This document shows positions 1 through 8,250 of a DNA stretch of 32,260 bases, one piece after another (position 1 is the first letter of the stretch; each line of letters opens with the position of its first letter). Both the position numbers and the translations under genes were made by a program. Location of the stretch: the NCBI GenBank assembly GCA_027033775.1, contig JALVKL010000135.1, positions 1 to 32,260 on the forward strand, read 5' to 3'. Under the pieces are notes generated by a model. It saw only the letters and a list, made by a program, of their open reading frames with translations. It made no database searches and was not told the origin of the DNA. This DNA is from a bacterium. GTDB lineage: Bacteria; Thermosulfidibacterota; Thermosulfidibacteria; Thermosulfidibacterales; Thermosulfidibacteraceae.

Positions 1-349
1 ACATAAGGCATCTTGCCATAACTTCAGCCCACTGTTCCACATCGGATCTTGTATAGAAATTTATTATAGGAGTTCCTGTAGTTCCCGATGACATGTGGAA
101 TCTGACAAAGGATTCTTTAGGTGCACACGTATATTTAAAAGGGTATCCTTCCCTCAAATGGTCTTTAGTAAGAAAGGGAAGCTCTTCTAAATCATCTAAA
201 CTCCTTATATCTTCGGGTTCTACTTTATTTATATGTTCCCAATAAAACGGATTGTTTTTCTTTATGTGCCTTATAGTATTTCTTAATCTCTCCAGTTGAA
301 TTTTTTCTATGTCTCTTCTGTCCATAGTTTCAATACGAGGTTGATACAT
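1..349 (-). CDS. paaK: Phenylacetate-CoA ligase (PaaK family), N-terminal 116 codons; continues past the left window edge
   Basis: Own reverse-strand translation from ATG at 349-347: MYQPRIETMDRRDIEKIQLERLRNTIRHIKKNNPFYWEHINK...LPFLTKDHLREGYPF...FVRFHMSSGTTGTPIINFYTRSDVEQWAEVMARCLM; SSGTTGTP AMP-binding motif and typical PaaK N-terminus. Not in the ORF track because it is truncated. Confidence 0.9.
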   Translation of the reverse strand, partial: MYQPRIETMDRRDIEKIQLERLRNTIRHIKKNNPFYWEHINKVEPEDIRSLDDLEELPFLTKDHLREGYPFKYTCAPKESFVRFHMSSGTTGTPIINFYTRSDVEQWAEVMARCLM

Positions 350-851
350 GGCTTTCCTCCCGCATATATCCTGCCATTAAGGCGTTTATATTTTCTGAGG
401 AGTCTTTTTTTATCCGTTTCAGTAAATCTAAAGCCCTTTTGGTATTTAAGTGAAAAATTTTTAGAAGTATTCCTAAGGCAACCATATTTGCTGATTTTAA
501 AGGGATATTCTCTTCTTTCATAATTTTTTCCAAGTTTATAATATGATAGTTTTCATAATTGTCTATTTTGTATCCCAAAATGGTTGCCTTATCCTTCATA
601 TAAAACAAAGCTTTTGGGAGTTCGTCTGGATGTAAGACCACTCCTATGTCTGCCTCTTTTCTTTTAATAAGGGGGGAGTAAAAATTGCCAATTTTCATAA
701 ATGAAATTACACTACCTCCTCTGGTGGCCATACCATGGGTTTCCGTGGAGATAACCTTGTGCCCTTCTTGTGTCAATAATTCTCCAAGTATCCTGGTGAG
801 GAGTACTATTCCCTGTCCTCCTGTGCCTGAGAACACCATCTTTTTATTCAT
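330..851 (-). CDS. iorB: Indolepyruvate ferredoxin oxidoreductase beta subunit / 2-oxoacid:acceptor oxidoreductase gamma-type subunit
   Basis: 173 aa, N-terminal FSGTGGQGIVLLTRILGELLTQEGHKVISTETHGMATRGGSV typical of the family. Confidence 0.85.
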   Translation of the reverse strand: MNKKMVFSGTGGQGIVLLTRILGELLTQEGHKVISTETHGMATRGGSVISFMKIGNFYSPLIKRKEADIGVVLHPDELPKALFYMKDKATILGYKIDNYENYHIINLEKIMKEENIPLKSANMVALGILLKIFHLNTKRALDLLKRIKKDSSENINALMAGYMREESHVSTSY

Positions 852-877
852 AACTGCAAGGATTAATACTGGAAATT

Positions 878-909
878 CAGCTTGTCAAGCTGGTGAAATA
901 GTGTAAAAT
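878..909 (+). promoter_or_regulatory. Promoter for the thiolase operon overlapping a perfect palindrome
   Basis: TTGTCA (882-887), 16-bp spacer, TAAAAT (904-909); CAGCTTG-T-CAAGCTG palindrome at 878-892 covers the -35. Confidence 0.55.
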
Positions 910-938
910 ACTAAAAGTGTTATATTGTGAGGTGTGCA

Positions 939-2120
939 ATGAAGCTCAAGGACCTTAAGGAAAAATACGCCATTGTAGGCGTGGGATATACTCCTCAAGG
1001 GAAAGTTCCTGGAAGGAGTGCTCTCAGTTTTCATCTTGAAGCCTGTGCCAACGCCATAGCTGATGCTGGTTTAAAAAAGGATGACATAGACGGGTTGATA
1101 TGCTATCGCAGGTTCAATCCGTTGTGTAACGAACCAGAGGTAACCCCTTATCTTTTGGCTCAAATGTTGGGTATTACACCCAGATATATCACCCAGGAGG
1201 CAAATTGTGCACGAACACACCTTTTCCATGCTATAGCAGCGTTAGAACTTGGTCTTTGCAATTACGTGCTTATATCTTATGCAGACAACGGTGCAACAGG
1301 TGGCAGAACGTTTATAGAAGAGGATACTCATGGGGAGCCTCCGCAGGATCTTTTGTTATACGGACAGATGGGCTTTACGGCAGATTACGCAATGGCTGCA
1401 AGAAGGGCTATGCACCTTTATGGAACTGGGCCTGAGACTTGGAAGGAGATAGCGGTATCTCAGAGGAAATGGGCTTCTCTCAATCCTATAGCAACCTTGA
1501 AGGATAAGCCTTTAACTTATGAAGATTATTATAAATCTCCCATAATAGTCGAACCATTTAGACTGTGCGATGCGTGCTTAATATCCGATGGTGGAAGAGC
1601 CGTTGTGGTCACCTCTGTTGAAAGGGCTAAAGATCTTAGACACCCTGTGGTGGCTGTTATGGGACTTGGCATGGCAAATCCGTGTTATGATGTTCATCAA
1701 TCCCCCTATTTGGCTGGTCCAACAGGAGCAAAGGAGGCTGGTAAGCAGGCCTTTGAAATGGCTGGCATTACCCTTGAAGATATAGATGCTTGTGAAATAT
1801 ACGATTGCTTCACATACACTGTGGAGGTGACATTACAGGATTATGGATTCTTTGAACCAGGAGAGGGGAAGGAATGGTTTAAAGATGGTGCCACAGCTCC
1901 TGGTGGTAGAATGCCGGTAAACACTTCAGGGGGTCTTCTTGCTGAGGCGTATTTTATGGGGCTAACTCCACTGTCTGAAGCCGTTATGCAACTAATGGGA
2001 AGGTGTGGGGACAGACAGCTTGGTCCTAAAACTAATACAAAAGAGCCTGAAATTATTCTGGTCAGCGATAACGGAGGGGCTTTGCAGACTCATTGTTGTA
2101 TAATCCTTAGGAGGCTTTAA
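939..2120 (+). CDS. Thiolase-superfamily protein (SCP-x/lipid-transfer type; BbsB-like)
   Basis: MKLKDLKEKYAIVGVGYTPQGKVPGRS...; Cys in QEANCARTHLFHAIAALELG; C-terminal VNTSGGLLAEAYFMGL. ORF track starts at GTG 927, but ATG 939 follows a GAGGTG Shine-Dalgarno. Confidence 0.85.
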   Translation: MKLKDLKEKYAIVGVGYTPQGKVPGRSALSFHLEACANAIADAGLKKDDIDGLICYRRFNPLCNEPEVTPYLLAQMLGITPRYITQEANCARTHLFHAIAALELGLCNYVLISYADNGATGGRTFIEEDTHGEPPQDLLLYGQMGFTADYAMAARRAMHLYGTGPETWKEIAVSQRKWASLNPIATLKDKPLTYEDYYKSPIIVEPFRLCDACLISDGGRAVVVTSVERAKDLRHPVVAVMGLGMANPCYDVHQSPYLAGPTGAKEAGKQAFEMAGITLEDIDACEIYDCFTYTVEVTLQDYGFFEPGEGKEWFKDGATAPGGRMPVNTSGGLLAEAYFMGLTPLSEAVMQLMGRCGDRQLGPKTNTKEPEIILVSDNGGALQTHCCIILRRL

Positions 2121-2121
2121 G

Positions 2122-2517
2122 ATGCAAAACTTAATTCCAATTCCTACCGCAGATACCAAAGAATTTTGGGAAGGGTGTAAGAGAAAGGTTTTAAGATTTC
2201 AAAAGTGCTTGAATTGTGGATATGTAAGGTGGCCTCCTTCTAATCTCTGCCCATCTTGTCACTCTTTTGATTATAAATGGATAGAGTCCTCTGGCAGAGG
2301 AAAAATATACACCTTTGCTGTATACAGAGTGGCTTTTCATCCTGCTTGGAAGGATAAAACGCCTTACATAACAGCAGTTATCGAATTGGAGGAGGGACCC
2401 AAAATACTCTCTAACATAGTGGAGGCTTCACCTGAAAGTGTCAGTTGCGATATGCCTGTGGAGGTTGTTTGGGAAAGAGCTGGCGAATATTACATACCGA
2501 GATTTAAGCCCCTTTAA
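2122..2517 (+). CDS. DUF35-type OB-fold protein with rubredoxin-like Zn ribbon; probable partner of the thiolase
   Basis: CLNCGYVRWPPSNLCPSC motif followed by an OB-fold-like region; starts 1 nt after the thiolase stop codon. Confidence 0.85.
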   Translation: MQNLIPIPTADTKEFWEGCKRKVLRFQKCLNCGYVRWPPSNLCPSCHSFDYKWIESSGRGKIYTFAVYRVAFHPAWKDKTPYITAVIELEEGPKILSNIVEASPESVSCDMPVEVVWERAGEYYIPRFKPL

Positions 2518-3379
2518 ATTTGAATCCGTAATCTAATAGCCTTTTAGGCATTACACGCTGGCTCCAGGTAAAGGTTTCTCCTTGCTCGCCAAAAAATTTT
2601 AAGATAGAACAGGGAATTCTGACTTCAAACCTTGTGCCAAGTATATTTCTATAAAAGGATTTCTGTTTTAAGGGATGGCTGGATGATATATTAAATGTGC
2701 CTTCCAGTTTTTTGTCTATTATGAATAACACAGCATCTACAAAATCCTCTATATCAATCCAAGATATCCATTGATCTGGGTTACACATTATAACGCCAGT
2801 TTTCAATTTTAGAAGAGGTTTGAGCAGTCTTTTAAATCCTCCACCTTCTCCTATAACCACTCCTATTCTCAGAATGGATACTCTGTGAAGGGAAGATGCC
2901 TTTAAAGCCTCCTTCTCCCATGCTTTACACAACCTTACAAGGAAAAATTTATCGTCTCCTAAAGGAGTATCTTCCGTTATTATAGAATTTCCTTTGTCTC
3001 CGTATATTCCAATAGCTGATGCGTTAATTAAAAATTTGCTTTTTGATCCTGAAAGAGCAAAGACTATATTCGAGGTAACATTTACTCTGGATTCCCATAT
3101 CTTCTTCTTCACACTGGGTGTCCAAGGCTTATAAATGGGGTATCCGACAAGATTTATTATTATGTCACTTTCCTCTATTTCCCTTTCCCATTCTCCCTTC
3201 TTGACAAGGTTTGCCTTTATATATCTTATCTTTTTGTCATGCTTTACTTTTAAAGGATTTTCTCTTCTTGTGGGAATCACAATTTCTGAAGATATTTTAA
3301 GCAATTTCTCCAGCAGATGGCTACCGAGAAAGCCTGTTCCCCCTGCAAGAAACACCTTCATGGAGTTGTTAACTACCAT
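2504..3379 (-). CDS. TIGR01777/YfcH-type NAD-dependent epimerase-like protein
   Basis: MKVFLAGGTGFLGSHLLEKLL, NASAIGIYGDKG, LRIGVVIGEGGGFKRLL, WISWIDIEDFVDAV motifs. Start may be internal ATG 3361. Confidence 0.82.
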   Translation of the reverse strand: MVVNNSMKVFLAGGTGFLGSHLLEKLLKISSEIVIPTRRENPLKVKHDKKIRYIKANLVKKGEWEREIEESDIIINLVGYPIYKPWTPSVKKKIWESRVNVTSNIVFALSGSKSKFLINASAIGIYGDKGNSIITEDTPLGDDKFFLVRLCKAWEKEALKASSLHRVSILRIGVVIGEGGGFKRLLKPLLKLKTGVIMCNPDQWISWIDIEDFVDAVLFIIDKKLEGTFNISSSHPLKQKSFYRNILGTRFEVRIPCSILKFFGEQGETFTWSQRVMPKRLLDYGFKFKGA

Positions 3380-3424
3380 ATTTGATGATAAATTTAAAAC
3401 AAATTTATGTAAGGAGGAGAAAAA

Positions 3425-3814
3425 ATGAAAAGATTAACCATTATAGCCATAATCATATTCACATTATTTGCCGGTTCTGTTGTTTACGGTAGAGTTATTA
3501 GCAGGATAAAGGTGGATCTTTACTCTGTATATTTTTATACAAAATACAAGCTTTCACCAACCAGTATAGATTATGTAATTACAAATTTCGGTCCTGGAAA
3601 TATCAGATTTTTAAAGAGCGTGGATATTGTGCTTGATAATGAGGGTAGGGTAGCTGGGGTACAGTTCATATATCAGCTACCAGATGGCTTTAAGAGGAAG
3701 ACCTTTTTAACCAACATAATTGGGTGGACATTTAAAAAGGCGAAAAGGAGAGGCATCAGCAAAAAGATTGTTTTGAGATTGGTTACAACAGAAGAGCTTA
3801 ACATCCCTTGGTGA
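3425..3814 (+). CDS. Hypothetical small exported protein
   Basis: 129 aa with hydrophobic N-terminal signal-like segment (MKRLTIIAIIIFTLFAGSVVYG); AAGGAGGAG Shine-Dalgarno directly upstream. Family not recognised. Confidence 0.7.
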   Translation: MKRLTIIAIIIFTLFAGSVVYGRVISRIKVDLYSVYFYTKYKLSPTSIDYVITNFGPGNIRFLKSVDIVLDNEGRVAGVQFIYQLPDGFKRKTFLTNIIGWTFKKAKRRGISKKIVLRLVTTEELNIPW

Positions 3815-3832
3815 TGCCTCTCCCATTAATTG

Positions 3833-4813
3833 CTATCTAACGAGGGTGTAATATACCCAGCCTATTTTTCCATTGGGAAGCTGTATCTGATACCAATTTC
3901 CCTGTTTTCCAATGGCTTTAACTGTTGTTCCTTGAGTTAAAGTGGTGATGATTCCGTAATTTGTGCCAGGCCCACTTCTTATATTCACCTTGCTGCCGGT
4001 TATGGTCATAGTTTTTGCACTTGTGAAAGGCACATAAGTTGAAGTACTTGTTGTTTTGGGTTTGTAAGCCTGTCCGTTTTCACCATATCTAAAATAGTTT
4101 TCAGGAACTAGTTTGGATATTTCCTGAACTGCTCTATCAAGCATAACAGCAATTGCCTTTTCCATAGGGGTATTCTTGTAAGCTCCCAAGGCTCCTCCAA
4201 GGGCAACAGTTCCTATTATTGTTCCACCAAGTCCTCCTAACTTCCAGCTTGTGGCTTTGCCTTCCACTCTGGTGGCGTTTATAACCCTTCCTGTTCTCAC
4301 ATCTACAAGTCTTATATCAGCTGCTATGTAAGCATCCTTTTTGGCACCCCCTATAGCACCTATAAATGGCACTCTGAAAGGAGCTACCCCTGCTCCCCCT
4401 TTTATACCCGATGCATTGGGTTCAAAGGCTGTGATGGCACCGATAACAAGAATATCTGCACCTTCCAAAAGGCCAATTTTAGGAGCTTTGTTTGCCTGTA
4501 CATATCCGGATTGTCCAAGATTTAGCTCTTCCTTTATAGCTTCTAAACCTTCTCCTCTTTCCAGCACTATAAATTTTCCGCTTTTGAATAAGGCTGTGGC
4601 CAGCATATCTGCCAATCCGCTTCCTATTTCACCGCTACACTTTGCTGCTTTGCATTTGAAGCTGGCAACAGCTATTCTTGCCTTTGGTCCTTGATATGTG
4701 AGGGTTTGCTGAACGCCAGGGCCTGAGCTTTCCACATTTGTGCTTATCTCTGTGCAACCTGTGGCAACAAATACAAGTATAATTAAGATGGTTATGAACT
4801 TAAAAAATTTCAT
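3833..4813 (-). CDS. Lipoprotein with CsgG-like domain and C-terminal bacterial SH3 domain
   Basis: Lipobox VATGC; RIAVASFKCK...GLADMLATALFKSGKFIVLERGEG CsgG-like; C-terminus SKVNIRSGPGTNYGIITTLTQGTTVKAIGKQGNWYQIQLPNGKIGWV is SH3b. Confidence 0.8.
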   Translation of the reverse strand: MKFFKFITILIILVFVATGCTEISTNVESSGPGVQQTLTYQGPKARIAVASFKCKAAKCSGEIGSGLADMLATALFKSGKFIVLERGEGLEAIKEELNLGQSGYVQANKAPKIGLLEGADILVIGAITAFEPNASGIKGGAGVAPFRVPFIGAIGGAKKDAYIAADIRLVDVRTGRVINATRVEGKATSWKLGGLGGTIIGTVALGGALGAYKNTPMEKAIAVMLDRAVQEISKLVPENYFRYGENGQAYKPKTTSTSTYVPFTSAKTMTITGSKVNIRSGPGTNYGIITTLTQGTTVKAIGKQGNWYQIQLPNGKIGWVYYTLVR

Positions 4814-4850
4814 GGGCCTCCCTCCATGTTAGCTTTTTAGTTTAGCTTCT

Positions 4851-4883
4851 AAAAAAAATAACGGGGGGTCAATAGACCCCCCG
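4851..4883 (-). terminator. Rho-independent terminator for the CoA-transferase operon
   Basis: CGGGGGGTC-aata-GACCCCCCG perfect 9-bp stem (4862-4883), followed on the minus strand by TTATTTTTTTT. Confidence 0.9.
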
Positions 4884-4906
4884 ACAAAATCTAAAATTTA
4901 TAATTT

Positions 4907-6238
4907 TTAGATCACACCTTCTTCTTTAAGTTCGTGGAGTTCTTCTTTGCCATAGTTGAGCATGGTAAGATAAATGTATTCATTATCCCTTCCTACAGGC
5001 CTACAGACCCACTTGACTCTTGGAGGTGTTTCCGTCATCTTCCAGGGCTGATTGCATATAATAAGCTCACCGTATATTGGGTCGTTGAATTTCTCAAAGG
5101 TTCCCCTTATCCACCAGTTTTCTGTATGCATGGCTTCCCATGCAGAACAGACCTTACCAGGAACTACAACACCGCCTTTTCCACTCTCTTTAGCTTCTTT
5201 GTTGGCTTTCATAACCCTTTCGTATATTTCCTGATACTCCTTATCTATGGTCCACTTTTCTATCTCTTTGTAAGCAGCCTTCATATTCTCGAAGTTTAAT
5301 CTCTCAAATATAGTGGGATATTTTTCCCTTAAATCTGGCCTCTCAATCACTTCGGTGAGCAAAGCCCAATTCACATCTGAGAATCCAGAGAGGAAACAGA
5401 ACCCGTCTTTACACTTAAAGTAGGTATAACAGAAAACCCCTGCATCCAGATTGCCAACCCTTTCAACAGTTTCTCCCCTGCCGTAAAAATACGTCAAACT
5501 GTAATTTATCATTCTGCCAAAGGCCTCTGCGGGAGAAACATCTATCATCTGACCTTCGCCTGTGTTGTGCCTGTAATGAAGGGCAACGAGTATGGAGAAG
5601 GCTGCGTAAGCTCCCCCACAGTACCATCCCATCCAATTGCCCTGTTTTGTGGGGACTTCCCACTCTTTAGGGTTGTTGGGATCTTCCACGTATTCGCCAG
5701 AGACATAGGTTATACCGCTCATTGCCTGATCTATAACATCTACATCGGCCTTTCCACATCCCGCTTTAGGGCCAAATTGCCCATAAGTGTAAATGGCACA
5801 GTATATGAGCTTGGGGTTTTCCTCCTTAAGCTGTCTATAACCAATACCCCATTCATCCATGGTACCAGGCAAGAATGTCTCAATTATAACATCAACTTTC
5901 TTTGCCAGTTTTTTGAATATTTCCCTGCCTTTTTCTTTATTCAGATTTAAGGTTATATGATATTTGTTTCTTCCTTCGTTTAAATAACCAAGCCCTTCTT
6001 CTTTGTGGGTAACACCGAAGGGGGTGTAGGTCCTTGCAGGATCTCCGCCAGGTGGCTCTATCCTTATAACGTTAGCTCCCATCTCTGCAAGAATGGAAGA
6101 GGCAAAGCAGCCAGCCATATTGGCATAACTCACATCAATTACCCATATATCGTCAAGGGCTTCCGGTTTCTTCCTAGCATACTTGGGATCGTCGTGTTCT
6201 CTTATCCACTCATCCCAAGGTTTTGTCATCTCTGTCAT
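4907..6238 (-). CDS. Class III (CaiB/BaiF family) CoA-transferase, type A, copy 2
   Basis: SSILAEMGANVIRIEPPGGDPAR, Asp in VDVIDQAMSG. ORF track starts at TTG 6256; ATG at 6238 follows GGAGGAAGG. Confidence 0.88.
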   Translation of the reverse strand: MTEMTKPWDEWIREHDDPKYARKKPEALDDIWVIDVSYANMAGCFASSILAEMGANVIRIEPPGGDPARTYTPFGVTHKEEGLGYLNEGRNKYHITLNLNKEKGREIFKKLAKKVDVIIETFLPGTMDEWGIGYRQLKEENPKLIYCAIYTYGQFGPKAGCGKADVDVIDQAMSGITYVSGEYVEDPNNPKEWEVPTKQGNWMGWYCGGAYAAFSILVALHYRHNTGEGQMIDVSPAEAFGRMINYSLTYFYGRGETVERVGNLDAGVFCYTYFKCKDGFCFLSGFSDVNWALLTEVIERPDLREKYPTIFERLNFENMKAAYKEIEKWTIDKEYQEIYERVMKANKEAKESGKGGVVVPGKVCSAWEAMHTENWWIRGTFEKFNDPIYGELIICNQPWKMTETPPRVKWVCRPVGRDNEYIYLTMLNYGKEELHELKEEGVI

Positions 6239-6265
6239 GGTTCCTTCCTCCTTCAAGGTTTTCTT

Positions 6266-7606
6266 TTAGGGGTAAATAACGCCTGATTTGCCATCCCAAT
6301 CATCAGGCGGTGTCCTTCCAATCATATCGCTCCATTTACCTATAACACCTTTCTTTTCCAATTCCTGTATCTCTTCCCATTTCATACCTAAGAATTTGGT
6401 GAGCACAAAATAGGTGTCAAAACCTACAGGCCTTCCAGCCCACTTTATTCTTCCAGGTGTCTTGGAGAGCTTAGGAGCTATACCCTCTTCTACAAGCTCA
6501 CCTATAACAGGATCGTGAACTCTCCATTTAAATCCTCTTATCTCAAAGTGAGGATCTGTGAAGTGATCCCTTCCATTGTGTACTTTTTCTGCTCCAAATC
6601 CGTATTTTTGCGCAAGCCTGTCTATTTCAGGCCAAATATTCTGGGATACCCATTCTTTTATAATTGAAAGAAGCTCTGTAGCATTTTCCTCTTTTAATCT
6701 TTCTAAATGTGTGGCAAATCTTGGGTTTTCAGCAAGATCCATTCTCTTCATGGCTTTGCACAGTCCTACAAACTGTTCATCGGTGGCGCATGCAATGGCA
6801 ACAAACTCTCCATCTTTGCTCCTGAATATATCACTGGGGCAGATGGCAACATCTCTGTTGCCATATCTTTCTCGGGGTTTTCCTGTAAGATGCTGATACA
6901 GCCAGGTCCAATCCATGGCTCTCATAATGTTTTCTGCCTGGGAGAACTCTATATATTGCCCCTTTCCTGTTCTGTCTCTGTAGTGGAGAGCAGCCAAAAT
7001 GCCAACGGCAGCCTTAAGGGCTCCATAGTAATCGCAGAGCCATATACCAGATTTCATAGGCAATCTTCCAGGAAAACCTGATATCCAAGCTTCTCCAGAT
7101 TCGGATTGAGCTATGGCATCATAAGAAGGCCTTTCCACATAAGGTCCCCACTGTCCAAATCCGTTGTTGGCTATGTAAATCAGCTTCGGATTAACTTCCT
7201 TCATCTGCCTGTATCCCACACCCCATCTGTCCAGTGTTCCTGCCCTTAGGTTTTCCACAAATACATCGGCTCTTTTGATAAGCTCCATAAATATCTCTTT
7301 TCCTTCGGGATAATGAAGATCAATACCCACACTGTATTTGTTTCTGGCTTCCTTTAGCCATCCAAGGGCCTGTTTCTTGTAAAACCACCCCCAAGGGGTA
7401 AGTGATCTCATGGTGTCTCCCATACCAGGTAGCTCAACTTTAATTACTGTGGCTCCAAATTCTGCCAGATACGCTGGGGTTGCTGGTCCAAGAATTAGTG
7501 TGCAGAATTCAACTATTACAATATCGGAAAGGGCTTCTGGTTTTTCAAACACTTTTTCAAGTGAGAACTCCTGTTCAGCCCATTTTAGAAAGTCTTCCTT
7601 TGCCAT
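6266..7606 (-). CDS. Class III (CaiB/BaiF family) CoA-transferase, type B, copy 2
   Basis: [33 protein letters not shown], Asp in [11 protein letters not shown]-terminus [14 protein letters not shown]. Confidence 0.88.
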   Translation of the reverse strand: MAKEDFLKWAEQEFSLEKVFEKPEALSDIVIVEFCTLILGPATPAYLAEFGATVIKVELPGMGDTMRSLTPWGWFYKKQALGWLKEARNKYSVGIDLHYPEGKEIFMELIKRADVFVENLRAGTLDRWGVGYRQMKEVNPKLIYIANNGFGQWGPYVERPSYDAIAQSESGEAWISGFPGRLPMKSGIWLCDYYGALKAAVGILAALHYRDRTGKGQYIEFSQAENIMRAMDWTWLYQHLTGKPRERYGNRDVAICPSDIFRSKDGEFVAIACATDEQFVGLCKAMKRMDLAENPRFATHLERLKEENATELLSIIKEWVSQNIWPEIDRLAQKYGFGAEKVHNGRDHFTDPHFEIRGFKWRVHDPVIGELVEEGIAPKLSKTPGRIKWAGRPVGFDTYFVLTKFLGMKWEEIQELEKKGVIGKWSDMIGRTPPDDWDGKSGVIYP

Positions 7607-7690
7607 TTTCGTGTCCTCCTTGAAAGGTTTCTGGTTTTATTTAAAAGCAGAGTTTTTATGCGTGTGTCAAGAGTTAATTAATTTTTTTTG

Positions 7691-7730
7691 TTGATGCTTA
7701 AACTCATTGTTCTGTATAATATTAACAATG
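7691..7730 (+). promoter_or_regulatory. Promoter of the thioesterase with inverted repeat flanking the -10
   Basis: TTGATG (7691-7696), 18-bp spacer, TATAAT (7715-7720); CATTGTT (7705-7711) and AACAATG (7724-7730) form a 7-12-7 inverted repeat. Confidence 0.6.
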
Positions 7731-7760
7731 TTTATTTTCATAAAAATTGAGGAGGAAAAA

Positions 7761-8219
7761 ATGGATAAAAACAGGTGGGTGAGGGAACTTGAAGAAATTT
7801 ACAGAAAAGCTCCTATCAGTAAAACCTTGAATAGTGAAATATGGTTTGACGAAGATTTTAGGGCTCATTTTAAGGTAAATTTTACCCCCTCTTTATGTCA
7901 CGCACTGTTGGATTATCATGGAGGAATAATTGCTGCCCTTATAGACAATGCTATATGGTTTACCGCTTCTGCTTGCTATCCCAGGATATGGATTACCACA
8001 TCCGAGTTCCATACTTATATAGTGGGTGCTCCTGAGGGAAAGAGTATTTTTTCAGAAGGGTGGATGATCCACAAAGGCAAGAGAACAGCTGTTGCTAAGG
8101 CAAAGGTTAAAACCGAAGATGGAAAGCTTGTAGCCTTTGGAACTGGAACATTGATTGTTCTTCCCCATATCGAATTCTCATTGGAAAAGGTGAAAGATAG
8201 GCTAAAGTCTTTAAAGTGA
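7761..8219 (+). CDS. Hotdog-fold thioesterase (PaaI-like)
   Basis: LLDYHGGIIAALIDNAIWFTASA typical HGG...D motif. ORF track start is TTG 7707; ATG 7761 follows GAGGAGG. Confidence 0.8.
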   Translation: MDKNRWVRELEEIYRKAPISKTLNSEIWFDEDFRAHFKVNFTPSLCHALLDYHGGIIAALIDNAIWFTASACYPRIWITTSEFHTYIVGAPEGKSIFSEGWMIHKGKRTAVAKAKVKTEDGKLVAFGTGTLIVLPHIEFSLEKVKDRLKSLK

Positions 8220-8221
8220 AG

Positions 8222-8245
8222 AGGGGGAGTGGTGTATCTCCCCCT
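8222..8245. terminator. Bidirectional stem-loop between convergent genes
   Basis: AGGGGGAG (8222-8229) and CTCCCCCT (8238-8245), perfect 8-bp stem and 8-nt loop, between convergent stops at 8219 and 8251. Confidence 0.7.
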
Positions 8246-8250
8246 TAATG

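Noticed and set aside
296-523. Plus-strand 75-aa ORF
   Set aside because: Antisense to paaK/iorB with no recognisable domain; the minus-strand genes explain the region.
4341-4694. Plus-strand 117-aa ORF inside the CsgG-like gene
   Set aside because: Pro/Ala/Ser-rich antisense shadow translation of a well-supported minus-strand gene.
4934-5950. Plus-strand ORFs of 121 and 127 aa within CoA-transferase A2
   Set aside because: Antisense shadows with no RBS logic or domain signature.
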